A DNA stretch of 64,000 nucleotides, from the NCBI RefSeq assembly GCF_000007665.1, contig NC_006087.1, positions 496,001-560,000 of the forward strand. The letters run 5' to 3'. The stretch is from Leifsonia xyli subsp. xyli str. CTCB07. Lineage in GTDB: Bacteria; Actinomycetota; Actinomycetes; Actinomycetales; Microbacteriaceae. Positions 1 to 8,240 of this stretch are shown here, piece after piece. Made by a program: the position numbers and the translations under genes. How positions within the stretch are numbered: position 1 is the stretch's first letter; each line of letters starts with the position of its first letter. The notes beneath the pieces were generated by a model. The model saw only the letters and a list, made by a program, of their open reading frames with translations. It was not told the origin of the DNA and ran no database searches.

Positions 1-540
1 TTCGGCACGACCGTGTTCTACAAGGACGACTTCGCGAAAGACGAGGGCGTGCTCGGAGCGATGAGTTTCTACTCGGACGTGAACTCCGCCGCGCGGCGCG
101 CCTTCCTCCTCGATGTGCTGCCCTACCGCGATGTGCGCTACGCCGAGGACCAGCTGTTCGGGCGTGATGTCATCGAAGCGGGCTACAAGAAGGCGTACGC
201 CGGGCGCGCGGCGGTCGAGCACTCGAATGACCTCACCCTGGCCGAGTACGAGTTGCGCATCTTCGATGAGACGGTCGGCCTCCGGGAGATCGGCTTCCCC
301 ATCCTGGCGATGACGAAGCGCGAACAGCGCCGTCTCACGGTGCGCGGGGTCCTCGGCGACTCTCTGCGGATACTGCGCGACGGGGACTATTCCTGGAAGC
401 GCAAGCTGTACTGGCTCGCCCGCAACCCGGTCTACCAAATCGTCAAGTGGCGGAGCTATCGAGACTCCACCCTCGTGGACCTCAGCGATAAGGACGCAGT
501 GAGGGCCAAATCCCTGGAGCACTCACGCAAACGCGCCTGA
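1..540 (+). CDS. Glycosyltransferase family 2, 3' part only
   Basis: The reading frame is open from the first base, so the gene starts before the window; 179 residues are visible. The stretch with EDQLFGRDVIEAGYKKAY, followed by an AAVEHSND segment, is the usual distal part of family 2 (GT-A fold) glycosyltransferases of the rhamnosyltransferase type, where the ED pair is near the catalytic base. The nucleotide-binding N-terminal half is not visible. It would transfer a sugar from an activated donor to a surface glycan on the cytoplasmic side. It lies upstream of and on the same strand as another transferase-like gene, in a polysaccharide locus. Donor and acceptor cannot be told. Confidence 0.75.
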   Translation, partial: FGTTVFYKDDFAKDEGVLGAMSFYSDVNSAARRAFLLDVLPYRDVRYAEDQLFGRDVIEAGYKKAYAGRAAVEHSNDLTLAEYELRIFDETVGLREIGFPILAMTKREQRRLTVRGVLGDSLRILRDGDYSWKRKLYWLARNPVYQIVKWRSYRDSTLVDLSDKDAVRAKSLEHSRKRA

Positions 541-555
541 TGCGCATCAGGCGTG
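532..555 (+). terminator. Palindromic hairpin over the stop codon of the first gene
   Basis: CGCCTGATG and CATCAGGCG pair over nine bases with a two-base centre at 534-553, extended by a G-T wobble and one more pair. The stop codon lies inside. There is no following T-tract, so termination is an inference. Confidence 0.4.
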
Positions 556-936
556 CGCCCGCACGGGCTTCCTTCCCGATTGGCGCGGGCGACGTGCGTT
601 TCCGGACACCGCAGAGGACCGGATTGCGCACGTCCGGCGCTCCGGCGCCCCGCGAGACGCTTGGGTGTCGCGGGGTGAAGCGTGCCCCTTCACCAGCGTC
701 GAGCGGGCTGTGAGAGATGCCCGTCCGGCTCCTGAGGGCCGCTCGGGCCCTCTCCGCGAGCCGCTCTCCGCGCGAGCAGGGGCGACCCGGATTCTTTGAC
801 GGCGTCGGCGTCGGCGAAAGGGATGGTGCGGCGGGGTCGAAGCATTCGCATAAGCCCATCCGGGTAGAGTCAAGGGGGGATTTGTTTACCATTTCATATG
901 GGAAGGGTAGACGTTGTACCGAATGAAAGAGGAACG
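541..936. other. Intergenic stretch of about 395 bases
   Basis: No convincing gene is present. A stem CCCCGCGA/TCGCGGGG with a 12-base loop lies at 648-675. The last 60 bases before the next gene are less GC-rich and hold a possible -35 TTTACC at 887-892, with only a weak TAGACG 17 bases on. The short reading frames here have no family features. Confidence 0.5.
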
Positions 937-1902
937 ATGAATCCGCGTCGAGCGGTCTACCCAGCCCTGCTGGGAGACTACGAGGACATCAGCGAGCAGC
1001 CCATCGCACGGGAGACCGATGTGCCGTTCATTTGCCTGACCGACCGCGACGACCTGCTCAGCGACACCTGGACCATCGTGCGTGCGGAGCTTCCCTTCCC
1101 GTTCGACCTTGTGCGTAGCCAACGGGACTTCAAGATCCGCGGTCATCAGGTTCTGGACGAGTACGACGAGACGCTCTACATCGACAATTCGGTCCAGCTC
1201 CACGAGACGCCGGACGCCATTCTGGACGAGTGGCTCGCCGACGCGGACTTCGCGGTGTCGAGGCACAGCTTCCGCGAGCGTGTCATCGATGAGTTCGATG
1301 AGATCGTGCGACTCAACTACGACGATGCGGGCCGTGTCAACGAGCAGCTCCTCCACTACGCGGAGGCTTATCCCGATGTCCTCCATGAGCGTCCGTACTG
1401 GAACGGGATGCTCGCTCGCCGGAGCACTGCTGCGGTGGCGGAGACGATGCGCATCTGGTTCGACCATGTCTTGCGATACTCGCGGCGCGATCAGCCCTCC
1501 GCCAATGTCGCTTTCTCTCTCGGCCCGGCAGCGGTCCACTCCGTTGTGGAGAACAACAACCGTTCGTCCTGGCACCGCTGGCCGATCGATGTGAGACGAC
1601 GGGTGGAGCAGAGCGTCCTCACCGGACGGCGGACCGGTCCGCTCCTCGCTGAGGTCGCCCGGCTGGAACGTGAAGTGCTCCTGCAGAAGAGCCGTTCTGA
1701 CGAACTCGTCGGCGAGGTCGAGGTCGCAGATCGGCGCAGACAGGCGGCCGAGAGCGAAACGGCGCGGGCCATCGCAGAGAAGGCGTGTGTCGAGCAGCGA
1801 CTCGCCGATACCCTGAGCAGTCTGTCGTGGCGCGCCTCCCGGCCGATTCGCGCCGTCAGAGGGAGCCTGCGGAAACGGACATCGGGAGGGCCGACCGATT
1901 AG
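937..1902 (+). CDS. DUF616-type glycosyltransferase-like protein with C-terminal coiled coil
   Basis: The protein has 321 residues. I start it at ATG 937 because AAAGAGGA ends four bases before it; an ATG at 898 has no ribosome-binding site. Residues about 5-210 resemble DUF616 (TOD1/MUCI70 glycosyltransferase-like): a segment VLDEYDETLYIDNSVQL carries the conserved D-N pair, and HSFRERVIDEFDEI follows. Residues about 225-290 are rich in Glu, Arg and Ala with heptad character, a probable coiled coil, and the tail is basic. No signal peptide is seen, so it is probably cytoplasmic. It sits between a family 2 transferase and a broken nucleotide-sugar epimerase, so a role in surface glycan assembly is inferred. 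Confidence 0.7.
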   Translation: MNPRRAVYPALLGDYEDISEQPIARETDVPFICLTDRDDLLSDTWTIVRAELPFPFDLVRSQRDFKIRGHQVLDEYDETLYIDNSVQLHETPDAILDEWLADADFAVSRHSFRERVIDEFDEIVRLNYDDAGRVNEQLLHYAEAYPDVLHERPYWNGMLARRSTAAVAETMRIWFDHVLRYSRRDQPSANVAFSLGPAAVHSVVENNNRSSWHRWPIDVRRRVEQSVLTGRRTGPLLAEVARLEREVLLQKSRSDELVGEVEVADRRRQAAESETARAIAEKACVEQRLADTLSSLSWRASRPIRAVRGSLRKRTSGGPTD

Positions 1903-2826
1903 GGTCCTCGTCACCGGCGCTGCCGGCTTCATCGGAGCCAACCTCGTACGTGCGCTGCTGGAACGCGTCGTCGTCGGTATCGACTCTCTGACCCCGTATT
2001 ACGATCCGTCGCTCAAACAGGCCAACCTCGCCGGCCTGGTGAACGATCGCGTCCTGTTCATCGAACAGGACGCCGCCGAGCTGGACGCCGAGGCTCTGCG
2101 TTCGCTTCGGGTCGATGCCATCGTCCATCTTGCGGGTCAGCCCGGCGTCCGCGGGTCCTGGGGCGAGCAGTTCGGCGCTTACACGCACGCGAACATCTCC
2201 ACGACGCAGCGGCTGCTCGAGGCGCTGAAGGCCGTCCCCGATGCGCGCCTGGTCTACGCCTCCTCGTCGTCGGTCTATGGGCAGGCCGAGAGCTAACCGA
2301 CGACGGAAGACACGATCCCGGCGCCTCACAGCCCTTACGGCGTCACGAAACTCGCGGGGGAGCACCTCGTCCACCTCTACCGGGCCAATGACGGACTCGA
2401 CACCGTCGCTTTTCGTTTCTTCACCGTCTACGGTCCGGCGCAGCGGCCGGATATGGCCTTCACACGCTTCCTGAAGGCCGCAGCGACGGGCGAACCGGTC
2501 AGCGTCTATGGCGATGGCGAGCAGATCCGCGACTTCACGTATGTCGGCGACATCGTGGCCGCTGTGCTCGCAGCGATCGACGCGGAGGTGCCCCTCCTGT
2601 GCGTGATGAATCTGTCAGGAGGATCGAGCGCCTCCGTGAACGAGGTGCTCGATGTCTCGGCGACGTCACGGGCCGCCCGGTCGATGTCCGGTACGAGACC
2701 CCCGTGCGGGGTGATGTTTTCCGCACCGGGGCCTTGAACGACCTCGCCAGGAGCGCGATCGGCTGGACTCCGCAGGTTTCGCGGAGGGAGGGACTCCGTC
2801 GCCAATGGAAGGCTGTGCGGGTTTAG
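1898..2826 (+). pseudogene. NAD-dependent epimerase (UDP-glucuronate 4-epimerase type), broken
   Basis: The decayed frame shows the Rossmann motif VTGAAGFIGANL, the catalytic-type SSSSVYG, SPYGVTK (YxxxK) and QIRDFTYVGD, so this was an extended SDR epimerase acting on a UDP-sugar. Three lesions are visible. The expected ATG overlapping the upstream stop reads ATT at 1898. TAA at 2294-2296 interrupts the frame between VYGQAES and PTTEDTI. One base is missing near 2657, after which the family-like C-terminus (DVTGRPVDVRYETP) continues in another frame to 2826. About three residues also seem lost after LLER. The end overlaps the convergent ABC ATPase gene by four bases. Its loss would remove one nucleotide-sugar from this locus. 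Confidence 0.85.
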
Positions 2827-4031
2827 CCGCGAGCCTGCGATTTGTCGTCCACCGACACCTCGACATCCAGGCGGATGAGGCCCGAGCCCTGCTGCGGCGC
2901 GTCCACCTCGAAGGTCGCGGCCGGATTCAGCCGGAAGAGCGAGCGTCCCGCACGTTCCTCCAGGGAGCCATGCACGATGTAGTTGCCGGAGCCTAGCCGG
3001 TGGTGCGGGAAGGTTAATTCGACCGTGTGCTCGCCCGCCGAGGTGGGAAGGTCGACGCCCAGCATCGTGGTGTTGACGCCATAAACCGGCTGTCCGGTGG
3101 ACGTCTCGATCGCGATGCCCGCCACGAGGGGCTCCTGGGCGGTTGTGAGGTCGTACTGGTAGCGGAAGGTGAGGTCGCTTGTCGCTGTGACGATGATGCG
3201 CTCTTCAGCGACTTTCGCACCGGCGACCTCGATCCCCACGATTCGCGCCGACGGCGCGGCCGTCTCGTTGTGGGTGTGTTCGTGCTCCAGACGTTCCTGC
3301 TCGAATCCGAAGCGCAGAACGCGGAGCCCCTCCGAGGGGTCGCCGTCGAAGATCATGTTGCCGTGGTTCAGGACGACGACACGGTCGCACAGCCGGCCGA
3401 CCTGCTCGGCGGAGTGGCTGACGAGCACAATGGTGCGCCCGTCGCGCTGGAACTCCTGGATCTTGTCCATGCACTTCCGCTGGAACGGTTCGTCCCCGAC
3501 GGCGAGGACCTCGTCCACGAGGAGGAGATCGGGATCGACATGCACGGCCACAGCGAACGCCAGACGTACGTACATGCCGGAACTATAGAATTTTACCTGG
3601 GTGTCGATGAAGGACTCGATCCCCGAGAAATCGACGATCTCATCGAAGTAGCGGTCGGTCTCTTTCCGCGTCATGCCCAGGATCGCGGCATTGAGGTAGA
3701 CGTTCTCCCGGCCGGTCAGGTCCGGATGGAATCCGGCGCCGAGCTCGAGGAGCGCTGCCATCCGTCCCCGTCGCGCGACTGTTCCCGTGGTCGGCTCGAT
3801 GATGCCGCCGACGACTTTGAGAAGGGTGCTTTTACCCGATCCGTTGTGGCCGACGAGACCGACTGTGCTGCCGACCGGGATCTCCAGGTCGATGTCGCGG
3901 AGGGCCCAGAAGTCGTCGCGATGCTGCCGCGAGGCGCTGAAGTTGACGACGCGTTCCTTGAGGGACTTGTCCTTGTGCAGCACGAAGAGTTTGGAGACGC
4001 CGACGGCAGAGATGAGTGAAGGCATGGGCAT
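2823..4031 (-). CDS. ABC transporter ATP-binding protein, polysaccharide export (Wzt/TagH type)
   Basis: The protein has 402 residues. Walker A is GHNGSGKST, the signature region is YSSGMYVRLAFAVA, and Walker B is DLLLVDEVLAVGD. Residues from about 250 to the end form a beta-rich extension like the Wzt C-terminal carbohydrate-recognition domain. The ATG at 4031 lies four bases after the permease stop, with AGGAG in the permease's last codons; an in-frame ATG six bases later is possible. With the permease it would drive export of a lipid-linked glycan across the membrane. The extended C-terminus suggests it selects a finished chain end, as known for Wzt. The complete ATPase motifs argue that it is functional. 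Confidence 0.9.
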   Translation of the reverse strand: MPMPSLISAVGVSKLFVLHKDKSLKERVVNFSASRQHRDDFWALRDIDLEIPVGSTVGLVGHNGSGKSTLLKVVGGIIEPTTGTVARRGRMAALLELGAGFHPDLTGRENVYLNAAILGMTRKETDRYFDEIVDFSGIESFIDTQVKFYSSGMYVRLAFAVAVHVDPDLLLVDEVLAVGDEPFQRKCMDKIQEFQRDGRTIVLVSHSAEQVGRLCDRVVVLNHGNMIFDGDPSEGLRVLRFGFEQERLEHEHTHNETAAPSARIVGIEVAGAKVAEERIIVTATSDLTFRYQYDLTTAQEPLVAGIAIETSTGQPVYGVNTTMLGVDLPTSAGEHTVELTFPHHRLGSGNYIVHGSLEERAGRSLFRLNPAATFEVDAPQQGSGLIRLDVEVSVDDKSQARG

Positions 4032-4035
4032 GGGC

Positions 4036-4971
4036 TCATAGCTCCTGAGCGAAATTGCCCTGCAGACGCGAGAAAGTCCGCTGCGACAACCAGAGAAGAA
4101 CGATGCTGACAAGCAGGGTCACGAGGAGGCGGATGCCGAGATTCGGAGGCCACACCTGGCTGAGTGCGCCCTCGGACACGCTGCCGGCTGCCCAGAAGGC
4201 CTTCTGCATCGAGATGATGGCGACCGTCACCGGGTTTGCGAGGTAGAGCTGCTCTAACCAGCCCCCCTGGAGGAGTTTGTGGACGTAGGTGTACGAGTAG
4301 ACGATCGGCGACGCCCAGAACAGGATGATGACGGCGATCTCGATCAGATGCTGCGTGTCTCGCAAGTAGACGTTGACTGCCGACAGGAGGAGCCCGATCG
4401 CCGTTGCGAAGACGACGAGCGTGACGACCGCCAGGGGCGCCAGGAGCAGGCTGAGGTTCCACCCGAACGGCACGGTGGAGAGGAGGACGATGGCGATCGT
4501 CAGCACCACGAGTTGCACCAGGAAATTGAACAGCGCACCGCCGATTGCGCTCAGCGGGAAGATCTCACGGGGCAGATAGACCTTCTTGACCAGACCGGCG
4601 TTCGCGAGGATCGAGGTGGTGCTGCCGGTCACGATTTCGGAGAAGAGCCCCCACATCGTCAATCCGATGAAGACGAAGATGGCGAAGTCCGGTGTCGCCC
4701 GCGCGGCGCCGAGCACCTGACCGATCGCGAAGTAGTAGATCAGGAGCTGCGCCAGCGGGCGGAACAGGCTCCACACGACTCCGAGCGAACTGTCTTTGTA
4801 GCGCGCTTTGAGTTCGCGTTTCACCAGCAGGCCGAGCAGCTCGCGATGCGCCCAGACATCCGAGAGCGAGTGCTGGGTCCCCTGGACGAAGCCGGAGCGC
4901 TGCCCGACCCGTTCGAAGGGAAGCTTCGCTATGGCGGCGGCACGGGCGTCCGCGTCGACTGGTGTTGTCAT
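4036..4971 (-). CDS. ABC-2 type polysaccharide export permease (Wzm/TagG type)
   Basis: The protein has 311 residues: a cytoplasmic N-terminus with the family segment LLVKRELKARYKDSSLGVVW, then about six hydrophobic segments, ending LSQRTFSRLQGNFAQEL. This is the pattern of ABC-2 permeases that export O-antigen or teichoic acid. It is followed after four bases by the ATPase gene, so the two form one operon and one transporter. A 14-base perfect palindrome lies 36-49 bases upstream of its start. The substrate is inferred from the many glycan genes in the region. Confidence 0.9.
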   Translation of the reverse strand: MTTPVDADARAAAIAKLPFERVGQRSGFVQGTQHSLSDVWAHRELLGLLVKRELKARYKDSSLGVVWSLFRPLAQLLIYYFAIGQVLGAARATPDFAIFVFIGLTMWGLFSEIVTGSTTSILANAGLVKKVYLPREIFPLSAIGGALFNFLVQLVVLTIAIVLLSTVPFGWNLSLLLAPLAVVTLVVFATAIGLLLSAVNVYLRDTQHLIEIAVIILFWASPIVYSYTYVHKLLQGGWLEQLYLANPVTVAIISMQKAFWAAGSVSEGALSQVWPPNLGIRLLVTLLVSIVLLWLSQRTFSRLQGNFAQEL

Positions 4972-5006
4972 GCTGTACCTCGAAAGGGCGGGTCAGGAAA
5001 GCAGCG

Positions 5007-5020
5007 GGAGCGATCGCTCC
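5007..5020. promoter_or_regulatory. 14-base perfect palindrome upstream of the exporter operon
   Basis: GGAGCGATCGCTCC is a perfect inverted repeat in the short gap between the muramidase 3' end and the permease start, both on the minus strand. It could be an operator for the export operon or a terminator hairpin without a T-tract; the sequence does not decide. Confidence 0.3.
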
Positions 5021-5086
5021 GGGCACGAAGCGAGTTTAGCCTGAGTGTTGCCGGGAGTCTGCCGTAGATCGCGGGTGCAGGTCCGC

Positions 5087-7561
5087 TCAAGCGGGCGCGC
5101 CGGTCGGTATGGCGGCGGCGAATGCGCTGACCACATTCAGATACGGTTGCCCCTGCGAGAGCTGCACGAATCGCTGAAGTGAGGTGATCGGACGCTTTTT
5201 TCCTTCGCTCAGGAAGTAGATCGAACCGTCCGGTGTGCGGATGAATGCGGTCGCGTCGATCCCTTTGGGAGCGATAGCGCAGGTGAAGGTGTCCAGCGGG
5301 GTGAATGCGAGAGGGTACAGGCTGGATGTCATGGAACTGAGCGCGTGGATGGAGCCGCCCGCACTCACATAGCGCTGACTGCCGCACTGAAGTCCGAAGC
5401 TGAGCAGGTCCGGCGAGGTCGGGTAGGCGTTCAGGCGCGCGTCGCTCGTGAAGCTGAATTTCGTGAAGCCCGCTTCTATGGCCTGATCGAACGTCGAGAA
5501 GGGGATCTTGTTGGTCACGCCGTTGACGAGGTAGACGGTGGCATTGCCGGGGCTTCTGACCAGTGTCGCCGGGTCGAGAGCCACCGGCCCGGACGGGAGT
5601 GAGGCGATGATGGATTGCGGGACGACGGCGATGTTCGGCGTTCCCCCGCCCGCCAGCGCGACGAGCGAGTCCCAGGAGCCGACCGGCCGGATGTCATTGG
5701 GCATGACCAGATAGACCGTGCCTCCCGCAGGCGACATGATCGCGTTGCCGGCCTGGATGGGCTGGGTCACCGAGTACGCGCTCATCGCCGCCGTTGGGGC
5801 TGTGACCGCGGTGAACGAGGCCCCGCCGACACCGGCTGCCCAGGGGCGGAGGCCGTTGGAGGAGATGACCGTCACCGACGAATCTGCCGACGACCGGAAC
5901 GCGCCGGTGAACCGAGCCCCGGCAGGCAGCTGTGCGACGCTGGCCGGTTGCAGGGTTCCGGCCGCCAACTGGGGCAGACCGATCAGGGAAGCCGCGCTCT
6001 GGTCGATGGGGGAAGCGCTGCCCCCGACGAGAAGCACCCCGGTGCCGCTCCCCGCCGTCATCGCGTAGACGTTGTTCCGGACGATCGGTGTGCCGAAGGC
6101 GAGGAAGGACAAGGCTGTGGCGGAGAGGCTGTTGGCGCTGCCGTTCAGCCCCGCCTGTGCCAGCGAGACTTTGTCGAGCACCTCATGCTTCTTGCCGCCG
6201 GTGACGTAAAAGAGCGGACCGCCCGCGGAAGTCATGAGCGGCGTCGCCGCGGGCCCGAGCGCGAAGGCAGCGGTTTGCGTCGCCGTGAGCTGAACATAGC
6301 CGGACGCGTCGCAGGAGCCCCCGTAATCGGAGACGAGACCGCAGGAAGCGAACGGGAGCCTGATCCCGGAGTCGGCGAAGTAGACGCTTCCGTCCTGCCC
6401 ACGGATGATCGGGACTGCCGCGTGCTGCGTAGCGAACTGATCGAGGTAGGACTGGGGGACGTATCCCACATGGCCGAGGGCGCTGAAGGCGCTGAGAGTG
6501 CTCGTGTTGGTTACCGGATATTTGTTCGCCCCGGACACGAGGTACACCGATGCGTTGTTCGCCGTCCGCACGAGGCTCGATATCAGTCCGAAGCTCTGGA
6601 GGTCGCGCTCGGAGCCGTTGAACACATCCTGGTCTCCGGGGAAGACTCCGCTGCTGGCGAACTGCCAGAGTGTGTACGAGGACCAGCCGGCTGGAAGGGC
6701 GCCCGCGCCATCGGAGAGGGCGTTGGGGTACCGGGCGATGAAGAGGGGATTCGCCGCGAACGCTGCGCTGTTCCCGGTGCAGAGCTTCCACCAGCTGGTC
6801 GTCGAGTAGATGGCGGGCTGCCGGCCGGTGCGAGCCTGCACGGTCTGCGAGAAATCGTAAATCCACGACACCATGGCTGCCGGGGACAGTCCGTAGCAGG
6901 TCGCACCGTATGGGTTGTACTCGATGTCGAGTAGAGGGGGCATGGTGCGGCCGTCGGCCGTCCCCTGCCCGCCGTGATCGAGGAACCAGTTGGCCTGGGC
7001 CGCCCCGGAGGAGGTGTTGGGAGTCGCGAAGTGGTAAGCGCCGTGGAGCAGTCCGGCGTTGAACGAGTCGGTGTACTGCTCGGCGAACTGGCTGCTCGTG
7101 TAGTCGGTGCTCTCGGTCGCCTTGACGTAGGCGAACCGGGCGCCGTTGGCCGCGATGCGGGCCCAGTCGCTGGCGTTGAGCACTTGCCAGCCGCTGACGT
7201 CGAGGCCGGGGACGCCGGGCGGGAACCCCGTCGCGCTGAAGGTGCGCGCTTGGGATTGCGAGCTCTTGGCGGCCGGTTCGTTCGCGGCGATGGTCGAGCC
7301 CATGCTGTGATTGCGCGCCGTGTTCATCGTGGCGAGCGGTGGGTCGGCAGAGACGGTTCCGCCGGTTTCCGTCGTGGGCGCGGATCCACGGGGCGCTGGC
7401 ACCGGTGTGCTCGTCGGTGTCGGTGTCGGTGTCGCCGCGTCTGCCGAGAGCGGTGCGGGGGACGGCGTCGCTGCCGCTGCCGGGAGCGCGCCGGTGAGCG
7501 ACGACAACGAGAGCGTCGCCGCAGCCGACAGGGCAACGAGAATGCGAAAAGTCTCATGCAC
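5087..7561 (-). CDS. Secreted GH25 muramidase with C-terminal repeat module
   Basis: The protein has 824 residues. The start is GTG 7561 with GAGG eight bases upstream. Residues 1-31 look like a Sec signal peptide; 32-75 are a Pro/Thr/Ala linker. A GH25 lysozyme domain spans about 118-310: the entry Asp is D121 in GLDVSGW and the DxE pair is D212/E214 in LLDIEYN. This family cleaves the beta-1,4 bond after N-acetylmuramic acid. Residues about 325-824 hold about seven imperfect repeats built on the pattern VYLV-G-K-P, such as NATVYLVNGVTNKIPFS and GSIYFLSEGKKRPI. The divergent protein at 8240-10528 carries the same module. I infer that the module binds the wall or a surface glycan. Domain and signals look intact. 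Confidence 0.88.
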   Translation of the reverse strand: MHETFRILVALSAAATLSLSSLTGALPAAAATPSPAPLSADAATPTPTPTSTPVPAPRGSAPTTETGGTVSADPPLATMNTARNHSMGSTIAANEPAAKSSQSQARTFSATGFPPGVPGLDVSGWQVLNASDWARIAANGARFAYVKATESTDYTSSQFAEQYTDSFNAGLLHGAYHFATPNTSSGAAQANWFLDHGGQGTADGRTMPPLLDIEYNPYGATCYGLSPAAMVSWIYDFSQTVQARTGRQPAIYSTTSWWKLCTGNSAAFAANPLFIARYPNALSDGAGALPAGWSSYTLWQFASSGVFPGDQDVFNGSERDLQSFGLISSLVRTANNASVYLVSGANKYPVTNTSTLSAFSALGHVGYVPQSYLDQFATQHAAVPIIRGQDGSVYFADSGIRLPFASCGLVSDYGGSCDASGYVQLTATQTAAFALGPAATPLMTSAGGPLFYVTGGKKHEVLDKVSLAQAGLNGSANSLSATALSFLAFGTPIVRNNVYAMTAGSGTGVLLVGGSASPIDQSAASLIGLPQLAAGTLQPASVAQLPAGARFTGAFRSSADSSVTVISSNGLRPWAAGVGGASFTAVTAPTAAMSAYSVTQPIQAGNAIMSPAGGTVYLVMPNDIRPVGSWDSLVALAGGGTPNIAVVPQSIIASLPSGPVALDPATLVRSPGNATVYLVNGVTNKIPFSTFDQAIEAGFTKFSFTSDARLNAYPTSPDLLSFGLQCGSQRYVSAGGSIHALSSMTSSLYPLAFTPLDTFTCAIAPKGIDATAFIRTPDGSIYFLSEGKKRPITSLQRFVQLSQGQPYLNVVSAFAAAIPTGAPA

Positions 7562-7658
7562 GCGAGGTGCCTCGCTTCCGATAGTGATCTGCCTCGCACC
7601 CTAGTGCAAGGATGCTCGAAGTGTGGATGCCTTCTTGCGGAATCCAAACAGCGGAGAT

Positions 7659-7702
7659 CCCCCCCCCCCGACGCCCGCGACCACCCTTCATTGGGGGGGG
7701 GG
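7659..7702. repeat. Inverted homopolymer pair C11 and G10
   Basis: Eleven C (7659-7669) and ten G (7693-7702) are separated by 23 bases, between the start of the minus-strand muramidase and the plus-strand lipoprotein gene. The two tracts can pair as a hairpin, and each is long enough to slip during replication. Confidence 0.8.
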
Positions 7703-7796
7703 TGACTCGCCCAGCATGTGCCAAGGGAGCTCCTCGCTTCGCCGCGTATCCTGGGATGACGATTCCCCCTAATAACTAACTGTGAGGACGCCTCCC

Positions 7797-8240
7797 GTGA
7801 AGACCAGAGCACTGCCACTCGCTGTGGTCTTCGTGGTCCTGTCCGCTTGCTCGATCGCCCTGTGCGCCTGCGCGTCACCCTTCGTCGGCCCCCAGCCCCA
7901 CCCGACGAAGTCTGTCCCCGGCACGCCGACCGAGTCGGCCACTGTGGAACCGGTGCTGGTCGTCGCGTCGGTGGACGTCGACGGGAAGCATGTGACCGCG
8001 TCGGGATATGTCCAGGGTGTCATCGAGGAGGGCGGAACCTGCGTCTACACCTTCACCCGGAGCGGTTCGCCGGCCATCACCGTCGAGCGTGAGGCCGTGG
8101 CGGACCGCGCGACCACCTCGTGCGGGACGGTCCATACGGACGCCGCGGAGTTCGCGCGGGGACCGTGGAGCGTCACACTCGGCTATGCGGCTCACGGCCA
8201 CGATTACCGGTCGGCCCCGGTCGAACTGGAGGTTCCTTGA
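7797..8240 (+). CDS. Small secreted lipoprotein-like protein
   Basis: The protein has 147 residues. I prefer GTG 7797, with GAGG nine bases upstream, over GTG 7782, which has nothing upstream. The N-terminus is a hydrophobic segment with two candidate lipobox cysteines (VLSAC and ALCAC), then a Pro/Thr stretch and a beta-rich domain of about 90 residues containing two more cysteines (GTCVYTF and TSCGTV). I do not recognise the family. Its TGA overlaps the ATG of the next gene by one base, so the two are probably co-transcribed. It is probably an extracytoplasmic partner of that repeat protein. Confidence 0.7.
   Translation: MKTRALPLAVVFVVLSACSIALCACASPFVGPQPHPTKSVPGTPTESATVEPVLVVASVDVDGKHVTASGYVQGVIEEGGTCVYTFTRSGSPAITVEREAVADRATTSCGTVHTDAAEFARGPWSVTLGYAAHGHDYRSAPVELEVP

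Noticed and set aside
541..900. Short open frames on both strands after the first gene
   Set aside because: No ribosome-binding sites, no family features, high Arg and Ser content.
2823..4112. Longer N-terminus of the ABC ATPase from 4112
   Set aside because: The extra residues lie in the permease gene in another frame, and ATG 4031 is well placed after AGGAG.
7400..7440. GGTGTC-type tandem repeat near the muramidase start
   Set aside because: It is the codons of the Pro/Thr linker (PTPTPTS) and needs no other explanation.
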